Assembly (NCBI GenBank): GCA_003486385.1
Contig: DNFT01000067.1
Coordinates: 45,292 to 65,067 of the forward strand
DNA: 19,776 nt
Direction: 5' to 3'
Source of the DNA: Eubacterium sp.
Lineage (GTDB): Bacteria; Bacillota; Clostridia; Lachnospirales; Lachnospiraceae
Within the stretch, counting starts at the first letter, position 1. Each line of letters opens with the position of its first letter. The notes beneath the pieces were generated by a model. It had not been told where the DNA came from, did not search any database, and saw only the letters and a list, made by a program, of their open reading frames with translations. Position numbers and translations under genes: made by a program. Of this stretch, positions 7,386-15,105 are shown one piece after another.

Positions 7386-9122
7386 ATGATACACAATGGA
7401 AAAAAGACAAGGATAATAAGCATAAGATTTAAGCTTATGCTGCCGGTTACGGCAATTATGCTGATTATGGCGCTGGCACTTGCAAGTATGGGAAGTCGTG
7501 CTGTCCGACAAGGGATGTCACAGCTCGGAGGCGAAGAGGCTGTGATGGCTGCAAAGGCAGCAGGTAATGTTGTAGATGGCGATGAGCTGGAAAGACTTTA
7601 TGAGAGCGGCGGAACCGGGGACAGCTATGAGAGGATAAGGCTTGCCATGGATGCCGTGAGGCGTGAGCTGGGAGTTCTGTACATGTACACACTGTATGAG
7701 GACGGCGGTAAAATATATTACGGAATAGACACTGCTGAGGTTGATGCCTGTGAATACGGCTCCGAGTTTGATGCGACATATGAAGAGCTTGCGGATGTGT
7801 TTGCAGGCAGCAGCTATACGGATAACGTAATCGGGAATTACGGTGATTACTCAATAATAACGTCATATGCGCCTGTTTTTAACCGTGATAACGAGGTAGT
7901 AGGAATTATTGCATGCGACTATGATGCGACGCAGATAGAAAAAAGGATTTACAGCAGCAATAAAGCCAATATGGAGGCGGCAGTAGTCTGTCTTGTCCTT
8001 GCGGTTATAGCAATGAATGTGATTGTGGCTGTGATTATAAGGAATCTCAATAAGGTTGATAGGAAGATATATGATATTGTCAACAACGAGGGGGATTTGA
8101 CGCAGAAGCTGGATATCAGAACGGGTGATGAGCTTGAAAATATTGCCGAAAATGTCAATGAGCTGCTCAATTATATAAGAAATATAATGGTTAACATATC
8201 GGACAATTCTTCAGAGCTTAGAAGCTCCTCCGATAAGATTGCCAGTGATCTTTCAAATGCACAGATAAGTATTTCGGATATATCTGCGACTATGGAGGAG
8301 ATGAGTGCATCCATGGAGGAGACAAGTGCATCACTGAGCCAGATTAATGAGTCGGTTAATGAGACCTTTGAAGCTGTGGAGAATATCAGCAGCCAGGCAC
8401 AAGGCGGGAATGATAAGTCCCGGAGGATAATGGAGAACGTGCAGGGAATATATGACAGCGCACAGCAGGCAGGCAGGAGCGCGAAGGAAGAGACGGAGAA
8501 AATGGCTGAGAGCATGCGCAGCAGGATTGAGAAATCCAAGGCGGTTGAAGAAATCAGCAGCTTGACCGAGCTTATTCTGAGCATTGCGAAGAAGACGAAT
8601 CTTCTGGCACTCAATGCAAGCATAGAGGCGGCGCGTGCAGGCGAGGCAGGGCATGGCTTTGCGGTTGTCGCCGGTGAAATCGGGGAGCTTGCAGCTAATT
8701 CTACGCAGACGGCAGGAAGAATACAGACTGTTAGCAATGAGGTTATCAATGCCGTGGATGAGCTTGCGGAGGAATCAGGAAGAATGCTGGAGCTCATGGA
8801 TACTACTGCGATGGAGGGATACAGAAGGCTTCTTGATACCTGCGATGATTACAGGAACGATGTAAGCGGCATGAGTGATATGATGAAAAGCTTTGCAGAC
8901 AGGAGTGAATCTGTCAAGAGCAGCATGAATTTCATACGCGAATCAATAGCTGCAGTGAATATAGCGGTAGATGAGAGCACAAAGGGAATAACCAATGTCA
9001 CGGAAAAGGCTGTTGAACTTACACAGGGAGTGAACGATATTGGTCAGGAGTCACATAACAATGTCATTATATCGGATAAGCTTAATGCGGAGATAAAGAA
9101 ATTCAAGCTGAGCCGGGAATAG
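7386..9122 (+). CDS. Methyl-accepting chemotaxis protein
   Basis: A 578-residue transmembrane chemoreceptor that relays ligand state to CheA/CheW. Membrane segments at about 15-36 and 197-219 flank an extracytoplasmic sensor of about 160 residues; its ITSYAPVFNRDNEVVGIIACDY ending resembles Cache-type sensors. A HAMP domain (about 220-272) and a long coiled-coil signalling domain follow. The hairpin tip is clear: LLALNASIEAARAGEAG and then HGFAVVAGEIGELA, about residues 403-436. ATG 7386 is chosen over ATG 7368 because the AGGGGGG run (7374-7380) lies five bases before it. No C-terminal CheR/CheB-tethering pentapeptide was seen. It is followed at once by an intrinsic terminator, so it is probably a single-gene unit. 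The ligand cannot be predicted. Confidence 0.95.
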   Translation: MIHNGKKTRIISIRFKLMLPVTAIMLIMALALASMGSRAVRQGMSQLGGEEAVMAAKAAGNVVDGDELERLYESGGTGDSYERIRLAMDAVRRELGVLYMYTLYEDGGKIYYGIDTAEVDACEYGSEFDATYEELADVFAGSSYTDNVIGNYGDYSIITSYAPVFNRDNEVVGIIACDYDATQIEKRIYSSNKANMEAAVVCLVLAVIAMNVIVAVIIRNLNKVDRKIYDIVNNEGDLTQKLDIRTGDELENIAENVNELLNYIRNIMVNISDNSSELRSSSDKIASDLSNAQISISDISATMEEMSASMEETSASLSQINESVNETFEAVENISSQAQGGNDKSRRIMENVQGIYDSAQQAGRSAKEETEKMAESMRSRIEKSKAVEEISSLTELILSIAKKTNLLALNASIEAARAGEAGHGFAVVAGEIGELAANSTQTAGRIQTVSNEVINAVDELAEESGRMLELMDTTAMEGYRRLLDTCDDYRNDVSGMSDMMKSFADRSESVKSSMNFIRESIAAVNIAVDESTKGITNVTEKAVELTQGVNDIGQESHNNVIISDKLNAEIKKFKLSRE

Positions 9123-9138
9123 TAAAAACAGATACAAG

Positions 9139-9171
9139 GGCATACGGAGAAAGCTTCGTATGCCTTTTTTT
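9139..9171 (+). terminator. Intrinsic terminator of the chemoreceptor gene
   Basis: Arms GGCATACG (9139-9146) and CGTATGCC (9157-9164) pair perfectly and are followed by seven T. It begins 16 nt after the stop codon. Confidence 0.93.
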
Positions 9172-9172
9172 A

Positions 9173-9293
9173 TGTAATAGGAAACTTCGTTCCTATTACA
9201 CAAAAACGCTCCGCGGGGATGCGCACTGCGGCGTACAATGCAGATGTCGCAAGCGACCGCCGCAGGCGCAAGAATGTGCCAAGGCACATTCTT
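9173..9293. repeat. Multi-hairpin palindromic repeat element
   Basis: Three perfect or near-perfect hairpins in a row. The first has 11-bp arms at 9173-9183 and 9190-9200 (TGTAATAGGAA / TTCCTATTACA). The second is a two-tier structure in which GCGC plus CTGCGGCG (9221-9233) pairs with CGCCGCAG plus GCGC (9258-9269) and encloses the hairpin GTCGC-AA-GCGAC (9246-9257). The third has arms 9270-9280 and 9283-9293 (AAGAATGTGCC / GGCACATTCTT). The element is far more GC-rich than its flanks and has no coding potential. It looks like a REP/MITE-like dispersed element, but copy number cannot be judged from one window; no second copy is present here. Confidence 0.65.
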
Positions 9294-9429
9294 TGTTCTA
9301 GTAAATTGCAGAATAATTGAAAAAATATATTGCATAATAACCACTGACATGATAATATTAACTAGGTTAGATAAAACTAACACAAGTTACATGCATAATA
9401 CTTCATAAAAGTACGAAGCGGAGGTTGAT
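9294..9429 (+). promoter_or_regulatory. Upstream region of DUF3793 with a candidate operator
   Basis: A possible promoter has TTGCAT (9330-9335) and TAATAT (9353-9358) with a 17-base spacer. Directly after it lies a nested dyad: GTTAG (9366-9370) and CTAAC (9377-9381) flanked by TAACT/AGTTA. CTAGGTTAG resembles one half of a DtxR/IdeR iron box, but the 6-base spacer between the halves is wrong for the classical site. A repressor here would sit at the transcription start. Suggestive only. Confidence 0.35.
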
Positions 9430-10017
9430 ATGTCAGTACAGGAGTTTATGGCTTACAGACAGGGAGCAGGCTTCAGGATGCAGGTGTCTATGGAGCTGGT
9501 GCTTCACTGCGCCCCTATACTAAAGGATGTGAAGCCTGCCAACATTGTGGCTGTGACACCGGAAAAGTTCAGACTGTATGTGCGGCTTCTGTCAGGCACG
9601 GAAATTGCGTGGCTGCTGCTTAACGTCAATAAACAGAGAGCGATACTGTATCTGTACAGACGTGACAGGCTCGAAGCCTATCTTTCCGATAAGGACATTG
9701 AGGATTTCCTTGCAGGATATGGCTATCGGCGCGGAAAGCTTGAGGATAAGCTTGCAAGGCTCGCAAAGAGAGTTGAGTGCTTTGGCGGCGGCAAGGTGAG
9801 CTTTCCACATGAGATAGGCATATTTCTGGGATATCCGCTGTGGGATGTTGAGGGGTTTTTGAAAAATAATGGGGAGAACAGTATCGGAAACGGCTACTGG
9901 AAGGTGTATGATGACCTTGCAGGTGCGCTCCGCACGTTTGCAAGCTTTGACCGAAGCAGGGAAAGGGCGATGGAGGAGCTTGTACAGGGAAAGAGTATTC
10001 GTGAGATAGCAGTGTGA
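9430..10017 (+). CDS. DUF3793 family protein
   Basis: A 195-residue soluble protein of the DUF3793 family, recognised by the N-terminal VLHCAPILKDVKPAN (about 24-38) and the C-terminal SFPHEIGIFLGYP-DVEGF block (about 124-143), followed by GNGYWKVYDD. The family has no known biochemical function. In Clostridia such genes are commonly found beside small flavodoxins and ferrous-iron transport genes, and a flavodoxin follows here, so a role in iron- or redox-related physiology is plausible but unproven. The start has GGAGG (9420-9424) five bases upstream. The protein ends in VQGKSIREIAV. Cys27 and Cys112 are the only cysteines noticed, so there is no metal-cluster motif. Confidence 0.85.
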   Translation: MSVQEFMAYRQGAGFRMQVSMELVLHCAPILKDVKPANIVAVTPEKFRLYVRLLSGTEIAWLLLNVNKQRAILYLYRRDRLEAYLSDKDIEDFLAGYGYRRGKLEDKLARLAKRVECFGGGKVSFPHEIGIFLGYPLWDVEGFLKNNGENSIGNGYWKVYDDLAGALRTFASFDRSRERAMEELVQGKSIREIAV

Positions 10018-10145
10018 GGATAGAAATTGCAGGATTCAATGAGACGCAGCAATACGTTGTACCGGTAAAAGCGCACAGCGGCTTACCGGCAAAGCTGAGT
10101 CGGGCAATTATCTGATATTATGAAAAGAAAGAGAGGACAAGATGA
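10018..10145 (+). other. DUF3793-flavodoxin spacer with a small hairpin
   Basis: The 128-nt spacer contains a 7-bp inverted repeat, CCGGTAA (10062-10068) and TTACCGG (10083-10089), without a T-run. It also has TATTAT (10116-10121) that could act as a -10 box but lacks a matching -35. The two genes may be co-transcribed; the hairpin might be a processing site. Confidence 0.35.
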
Positions 10146-10580
10146 ATGGGAAAGGTTAGTATTGTATATTGGAGCGGAACAGGCAACACGGAGGCCATGG
10201 CTGCTGCGATGGCAGAGGGAGCGAAGGACGCTGGCGCAGAGGTTGAGCTTCTGACAGTTGACAAGGCAGAGGCTGCGGCTATTTCGGAGGCTAAGGCTTT
10301 TGCACTCGGCTGTCCTGCGATGGGAGCAGAGGTGCTTGAGGAGGGTGAGATGGAGCCTTTCATGACAGAGCTTGACAGTCAGATTGCCGGTAAGACGATT
10401 GCACTTTTCGGTTCCTATGGCTGGGGAGGCGGCGAGTGGATGCGCGAATGGGAGTCAAGAATCGCTGCCGATGGAGCGGCTGTTTTATCCGGCGAGGGTA
10501 TAATCGCCGACAATGCACCGGACGATGATGTGCTCGCGGAGTGCAGGGCAGCGGGCGCGAAGCTGGCTGCGCTGGTGTAG
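10146..10580 (+). CDS. Short-chain flavodoxin
   Basis: A 144-residue FMN protein that carries low-potential electrons in place of ferredoxin. The phosphate-binding loop SGTGNTE (10-16) follows the first beta-strand (VSIVYW). A second FMN-contact loop is seen at GSYGWGGGEWMREW (about 94-107), with the tryptophan that stacks on the isoalloxazine ring. Length is normal for short-chain clostridial flavodoxins. Start ATG 10146 has GAGG (10133-10136) nine bases upstream; the overlapping ATG at 10142 is out of frame and stops after five codons. Flavodoxins of this type are typically induced by iron limitation, which fits the adjacent DUF3793 gene. No terminator was recognised after it. Confidence 0.93.
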   Translation: MGKVSIVYWSGTGNTEAMAAAMAEGAKDAGAEVELLTVDKAEAAAISEAKAFALGCPAMGAEVLEEGEMEPFMTELDSQIAGKTIALFGSYGWGGGEWMREWESRIAADGAAVLSGEGIIADNAPDDDVLAECRAAGAKLAALV

Positions 10581-10673
10581 TCTGTTATATAAGTGACGGA
10601 AAAGTAATTAAATAAGTGAATTTTTATAGCTGAGATTATTTTTGTTACTTTATAAGATAGAGTGAAAAATTTA

Positions 10674-10702
10674 TTGACTTTTTTTTCCTGATATATTATA
10701 GT
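10674..10702 (+). promoter_or_regulatory. Strong sigma-A-type promoter
   Basis: TTGACT (10674-10679, 5 of 6) and TATAGT (10697-10702, 5 of 6) are separated by exactly 17 bases, and an AT-rich stretch upstream could serve as an UP element. It is among the best promoters in the window and is not followed by any gene for over 400 nt. Confidence 0.75.
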
Positions 10703-10708
10703 TCAGTT

Positions 10709-11065
10709 AGTGTTTGGATAGATAACAGATGCAGACCACCGGACGGATTTAGGACATGTATTCAGCGGATGAATACCGGATGTGGCTCATATTTTTATGT
10801 GGTGAGAGACATATATCCGGTCAGGTTAAGCCATGCGGACAGGCGGGTCGGTTGCCGAAGTGTGACTAGGGCACACATTATTGATTGGGTTAGAAGCCCG
10901 AATTTTATAAGTTGATTTACTGAATATCATGCGTATGCACATCATCTTGTGAAACAGTCAATAAGAGCGGTAACGGTACTCTGCCAGGATAAACTCTGAG
11001 ATAGTTTTTATCATATAGGGATAATGATTTTTTGCACAGGCGTGAATATTCACGCCTGTTTTTTG
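10709..11065 (+). ncRNA. Candidate structured non-coding RNA or long leader of the polyamine operon
   Basis: A 550-nt gene-free stretch (10581-11133) holds a near-consensus promoter and, about 360 nt later, a strong terminator, with no credible frame between. Several stems are visible: GTATTCA/TGAATAC (10758-10764/10770-10776), CCGGAT (10777-10782) pairing with ATCCGG (10815-10820), GTGTG/CACAC (about 10860-10876) and a GGG/CCC hairpin near 10888-10900. An AAACT/AGTTT hairpin (about 10991-11007) and an ATCAT/ATGAT hairpin followed by T6 lie just before the main terminator. The GCCGAAG near 10854 recalls the lysine riboswitch, but its other conserved blocks are absent. It may be an independent small RNA or an attenuating leader of the decarboxylase gene that starts about 70 nt after the terminator. 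The family is not recognised. Confidence 0.5.
11036..11064 (+). terminator. Strong intrinsic terminator before the decarboxylase gene
   Basis: ACAGGCGTGAA (11036-11046) pairs with TTCACGCCTGT (11049-11059), followed by a T-run. It either ends the RNA above or acts as an attenuator for the operon. The 5' arm core ACAGGCG also occurs at 10839-10845, where it could compete for the 3' arm. Confidence 0.9.
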
Positions 11066-11133
11066 TGTGAAAATGTCTAAAATCAGGCGCGGTCAGGACA
11101 TGACTAACTAAAAATGTATGTGCGGAGGTTGCC

Positions 11134-12588
11134 ATGGATTTAAAGAGACAAGCCTCTGCGCCGCTTTATGAGGCGCTTGAGAGGTTTAGAAAAGCAAGAA
11201 TTGTTCCGTTCGATGTTCCGGGGCATAAGAGAGGAAGGGGTAATCCGGAGCTGGTTGACCTGCTGGGGGAGAGGTGCGTCGGGATAGATGTCAACTCCAT
11301 GAAGCCGCTTGATAATCTGTGTCATCCGGTGTCGGTGATTAAGGAGGCTGAGGAGCTTGCCGCCGATGCGTTTGGCGCTGAGCACGCGTTTTTCATGGTT
11401 GGAGGGACTACATCGGCGGTTCAGAACATGGTGCTGTCCGTGTGCAAGGCGGGCGATGAGATTATCGTGCCGCGAAACGTCCATAAGAGTGTAATCAATG
11501 TGATGATACTCTGCGGCGCAATTCCGGTGTATATAAATGCCGAGGTAAATACCAGAATAGGTATAATGCTCGGTATAACCAAGGAGCAGGTTGAGGAGGC
11601 GATACTTGCACACCCACGGGCAGTTGCCGTGCTGGTGAATAATCCGACCTACTATGGAATCTGTTCGGACATCAAGGGAATCTGTGAGCTGGCACATTCC
11701 TATGGGCTCAAGGTGCTTGCGGACGAGGCTCACGGAACACATCTGTACTTTGGAAATAATCTTCCGATATCGGGCATTGCGGCGGGGGCTGATATGGCGG
11801 CGGTGTCCATGCACAAGTCGGGCGGTTCACTCACACAGAGTTCAATTCTTCTCACCAATAACGGAATGAATGCAGACTATGTGAGAACGATTATAAATCT
11901 CACGCAGACCACGAGCGCATCGTATCTTCTGATGGCAAGCCTTGACATATCGAGGAGAAATCTTGCACTCCGCGGAAGGCAGTCATTCCAGAAGGTCATG
12001 GAGTGGGCGGAGTATGCGAGGGAGGAAATCAACTCCATAAGCGGATATTACGCCTACGGAAAAGAGCTGATAAACGGAAGCTCAGTGTATGATTTTGATG
12101 TGACGAAGCTGTGCGTGTTCACAAGAGATATAGGGCTTGACGGAATCGAGGTGTATGACATTCTCCGCGATGAGTACGATATACAGATTGAGTTCGGCGA
12201 TATAGGAAATATACTGGCGTACATCTCAATAGGTGACAGAATACAGGATATCGAGCGTCTCATGGGGGCGCTTGCCGATATAAGCCGCCTCTACAAAAAG
12301 GAGGAGAAGCGCTTTGAGGTCGACAGGGAGATGCTTCTTCCAAGGGTGCTTGCTTCGCCGCAGGAGGCTTTCTATGCGAATAAGGAAAAGGTTCCGATAA
12401 GGGAGGCAGCAGGACGGATATCGGGAGAATTTGTGATGGCATATCCGCCGGGAATACCTATCGTTGCGCCGGGTGAGGAGATAACGGAGGACATTATTGA
12501 TTATATACTCTATTCAATAGAGAAGGGCTGCTCCATGCAGGGTATGGAGGACCCGGAGGTTAAGTATCTTAATGTGCTGGTGTTTTAG
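11134..12588 (+). CDS. speA: Orn/Lys/Arg decarboxylase family protein, SpeA type
   Basis: A 484-residue PLP enzyme (fold type I) of the short arginine/lysine/ornithine decarboxylase family, close in size and layout to B. subtilis SpeA. The N-terminus has the family mark FDVPGHKRGRG; GGTTSAVQNM (90-99) binds the PLP phosphate; ADEAHG (196-201) provides Asp197 and His200; and VSMHKSGGSLTQSS carries Lys228 for the Schiff base. The C-terminal domain ends normally. Operon position with spermidine-synthase and carboxyspermidine-dehydrogenase genes suggests arginine to agmatine or ornithine/lysine to diamine conversion at the pathway entry; the exact substrate cannot be told from sequence. GGAGG (11124-11128) is five bases before the ATG. 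A terminator about 70 nt upstream hints at attenuation. Downstream, a 211-nt AT-rich gap precedes speE. Confidence 0.88.
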   Translation: MDLKRQASAPLYEALERFRKARIVPFDVPGHKRGRGNPELVDLLGERCVGIDVNSMKPLDNLCHPVSVIKEAEELAADAFGAEHAFFMVGGTTSAVQNMVLSVCKAGDEIIVPRNVHKSVINVMILCGAIPVYINAEVNTRIGIMLGITKEQVEEAILAHPRAVAVLVNNPTYYGICSDIKGICELAHSYGLKVLADEAHGTHLYFGNNLPISGIAAGADMAAVSMHKSGGSLTQSSILLTNNGMNADYVRTIINLTQTTSASYLLMASLDISRRNLALRGRQSFQKVMEWAEYAREEINSISGYYAYGKELINGSSVYDFDVTKLCVFTRDIGLDGIEVYDILRDEYDIQIEFGDIGNILAYISIGDRIQDIERLMGALADISRLYKKEEKRFEVDREMLLPRVLASPQEAFYANKEKVPIREAAGRISGEFVMAYPPGIPIVAPGEEITEDIIDYILYSIEKGCSMQGMEDPEVKYLNVLVF

Positions 12589-12799
12589 GATGTTATGGAA
12601 AAAACAGATATTTGTAAAACATATATTGCAGGAAGTTTGTTTTGTGAATATAAATAGTTTACAGTGATTTGTGAACGTATAAAATTTTTCTGGGTTTTAT
12701 AACTAAAAAATGCATATTTTATTATTCTGCTAAATATAAGTTATGCGGCGTAGTTATAAGCAATAGTTATCAGTAATAATTATCAGGAGTGTATCGGTT

Positions 12800-13657
12800 A
12801 TGGAAATTTGGTTTTCAGAAAATCATTCGCCGCATGTGCGTTTTGATATCCGCGTGGAGAGACAGCTCTATTCGGCTGAGAGCGAATATCAGAGAATAGA
12901 TGTCTTTGCTTCGCCTGAGTTCGGGAAGTTTCTTACACTTGACGGAAGTGTTATTTTTTCCGAGCAGGATTGTTTTATTTACAATGAGATGGTGGTGCAT
13001 GTGCCGATGTCGGTGCACCCGCATGTCGAGAAGGTGCTTATTATCGGTGGAGGTGACGGAGGAGTCGCCAAAGAGCTTATCAACTACGATACAGTAAAAT
13101 GCATAGATATCGTTGAGCAGGACGCCATGTTCATTGAGGCATGCAAGGAGTTCTTTCCGGAGACGGCAAAGGGGCTGGACGATGAGAGAGTGCACGTCTA
13201 CAACACCGATGCGCTGCGTTTTTTACGCTCCCAGTCGGATGTGTATGACCTTATTATAAATGATGCCACAGACCCGTTCGGTGCGTCGGAGGGCTTCTTT
13301 ACAAGGGAGTTTTACGGCAACTGTTATAAGGCACTCAAGGATGACGGAATACTTGTCTATCAGCATGGAAGCCCTTTCTATGATGAGGACGAGCAGGCAT
13401 GCAGGCGGATGCACAAGAAGGTGTTCAACACCTTCCCGATAAGCAGGGTATATCAGGCGCATATACCGACCAGCCCTTCGGGCTACTGGCTTTTTGGCTT
13501 TGCGTCGAAAAAATATCACCCACTGGCTGATTTTAAGCCGGAGGAGTGGAAAAAGCTGCAGATACCTACGGAATACTATACCTGTAATCTGCACACCGGA
13601 GCGTTTATGCTTCCAAAATATGTTGAGGAATTGTTAGAAGAGGAGGAAAAAAGATGA
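12800..13657 (+). CDS. speE: Spermidine synthase homologue (aminopropyltransferase family)
   Basis: A 285-residue Rossmann-fold protein of the spermidine-synthase family, which transfers an aminopropyl group from decarboxylated SAM to putrescine. The nucleotide motif GGGDGG (83-88) and Glu106 after strand beta-2 (IVEQD) are present, as is Asp155 in INDATDPFG, aligned to the catalytic Asp of D-S-T/S-D/E-P. The usual D-E-F-I-Y-H-E-M reads D-C-F-I-Y-N-E-M here (57-64), replacing the conserved Glu and His, so substrate preference may differ. No speD (SAM decarboxylase) is seen nearby. GGAG (12786-12789) lies 10 bases before the ATG, inside a short direct repeat (TTATCAG twice). Its stop codon overlaps the start of the next gene (ATGA), so the two are coupled. 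Confidence 0.85.
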   Translation: MEIWFSENHSPHVRFDIRVERQLYSAESEYQRIDVFASPEFGKFLTLDGSVIFSEQDCFIYNEMVVHVPMSVHPHVEKVLIIGGGDGGVAKELINYDTVKCIDIVEQDAMFIEACKEFFPETAKGLDDERVHVYNTDALRFLRSQSDVYDLIINDATDPFGASEGFFTREFYGNCYKALKDDGILVYQHGSPFYDEDEQACRRMHKKVFNTFPISRVYQAHIPTSPSGYWLFGFASKKYHPLADFKPEEWKKLQIPTEYYTCNLHTGAFMLPKYVEELLEEEEKR

Positions 13658-14913
13658 GTCGTTTATTGGTAATCGGATGTGGTGGAGTTGCTTCAGTGGC
13701 AATTCATAAGTGCTGTCAGCTTAGTGAGGTGTTCACGGAGTTGTGTATAGCGAGCAGAACCAAAAGTAAGTGTGATGCGTTAAAGAAGGAGTTAGAGACA
13801 AAAACGAGTACAAAGATAACAACAGCACAGCTTGACGCGGACCATGTTGATGAGATAATTGCTCTTATCAACAGCTACAAGCCGGATGCAGTACTCAATG
13901 TAGCACTTCCGTATCAGGATTTGACAATTATGGATGCCTGCCTTGCAACCAAGGTTTCCTACATTGATACAGCAAATTATGAGTGCGAGAACACGGATGA
14001 CCCGGAGTGGAGAAAGGTGTACGAGGAGCGATGCAAGAGGCTTGGCTTCACGGCTTATTTTGACTATTCCTGGCAGTGGGCTTACAGGGAGCGTTTCAAG
14101 GAGGCAGGAATCACAGGCCTTTTAGGAAGCGGCTTTGACCCGGGTGTTACGAGCGTGTTCACAGCTTATGCCCTCAAGCATTATTTTGACGAAATCCACA
14201 CAATAGATATATTGGACTGCAACGGCGGCGACCATGGTTATCCGTTCGCAACCAACTTCAATCCTGAGATTAATCTTCGCGAGGTATCTGCACCGGGCTC
14301 ATACTGGGAGAACGGAAAGTGGATTGAGACTAAGCCTATGGAGATTAAGAGAGAGTACGATTTCCCGGAGGTAGGAATGAAGGACATGTACCTCCTTCAC
14401 CATGAGGAGATTGAGTCACTTGCCGCTAACATTCCGGGTGTAAAGAGAATCCGTTTCTTCATGACCTTCGGACAGAGCTATCTCACACATATGAAGTGCC
14501 TTGAGAATGTCGGAATGTTATCGACAACACCGATTAACTTTGATGGCAAGGAAATTGTGCCAATCCAGTTTTTAAAGGCACTTTTACCTGACCCTGCTTC
14601 ACTTGGACCAAGAACTGTCGGCAAGACCAATATCGGCTGCATCTATACAGGAATCAAGGATGGCAAGGAAAAGACACTCTACATCTACAATGTGTGCGAC
14701 CATCAGGAGTGCTACCGCGAGGTAGGCTCACAGGCAATCTCCTACACAACAGGCGTTCCGGCTATGATTGGTGCGATGATGGTTGTAAAGGGAATATGGA
14801 ATAAGCCGGGTGTGTTCACGGTTGAGGAGTTCGACCCGGATCCATTCATGGATGCCCTTAACAAGTACGGACTTCCTTGGGTTGTGTGTGAGAATCCGGT
14901 GCTGGTGGAGTAG
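13654..14913 (+). CDS. Carboxynorspermidine/carboxyspermidine dehydrogenase (saccharopine dehydrogenase-like)
   Basis: A 419-residue NAD(P)H-dependent enzyme that joins aspartate semialdehyde to a diamine to give a carboxylated polyamine, which a PLP decarboxylase (NspC/CASDC) then converts to spermidine or norspermidine. The N-terminal Rossmann motif VIGCGGVASVAIHKC (about 6-20) is clear. SGFDPGVTSVFTAY, CNGGDHGYPFATNF and the late GKTNIGCIYTG are characteristic of this branch rather than lysine-pathway saccharopine dehydrogenases. AGGAGG (13641-13646) lies seven bases before the ATG, within the end of speE. In related genomes the decarboxylase gene normally follows; here the 164-bp repeat begins 28 nt after the stop, so the operon may have been interrupted or rearranged. 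The product call is strong; the diamine used is unknown. Confidence 0.88.
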   Translation: MSRLLVIGCGGVASVAIHKCCQLSEVFTELCIASRTKSKCDALKKELETKTSTKITTAQLDADHVDEIIALINSYKPDAVLNVALPYQDLTIMDACLATKVSYIDTANYECENTDDPEWRKVYEERCKRLGFTAYFDYSWQWAYRERFKEAGITGLLGSGFDPGVTSVFTAYALKHYFDEIHTIDILDCNGGDHGYPFATNFNPEINLREVSAPGSYWENGKWIETKPMEIKREYDFPEVGMKDMYLLHHEEIESLAANIPGVKRIRFFMTFGQSYLTHMKCLENVGMLSTTPINFDGKEIVPIQFLKALLPDPASLGPRTVGKTNIGCIYTGIKDGKEKTLYIYNVCDHQECYREVGSQAISYTTGVPAMIGAMMVVKGIWNKPGVFTVEEFDPDPFMDALNKYGLPWVVCENPVLVE

Positions 14914-14941
14914 GCTGTTGCCGCTGATGGCACACATGGTA

Positions 14942-15105
14942 GTAAAGCGGACATTCGCAATTCGCTTTCGCTACTTGCTCATGAACGCAGTCGCTTTGCG
15001 AACTGTCAGTGGGAGCTTTTAACTCCCACTGACATAAGCATCCCCCTTACCCGCGCTTAGTGCTCTACACACTTGAAGTGGGGGATTGCTTATTCTACGT
15101 TCAAT
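14942..15105 (+). repeat. Left 164-bp inverted repeat
   Basis: Modular: an outer block (14942-15004); a perfect 11-bp stem-loop GTCAGTGGGAG/CTCCCACTGAC (15005-15033) with a 7-base loop; and a second large hairpin (15034-15093) closed by ATAAGCA and TGCTTAT. The second hairpin encloses two C-rich tracts (15042-15046 and about 15050-15056) and one G5 tract (15080-15084). The inner edge ends in CGTTCAAT. The outer 31 bp recur at 1075-1105. Confidence 0.95.

Noticed and set aside
10709..10905. Lysine riboswitch in the RNA before speA (GCCGAAG block)
   Set aside because: Only the GCCGAAG segment and a stem after it fit; the AGAGGTGC start, the GAAAGG block and the closing GGAGGGCTA-type end are absent.
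10709..11065. tmRNA, RNase P RNA, SRP RNA or 6S RNA
   Set aside because: I found no tag frame or tRNA-like ends, no GAGGAAAGTC/ACAGAA cores, no GGTCAGG-GGAAGG-AGCAGC domain, and no clear pairing of the two ends as in 6S. It remains unassigned.
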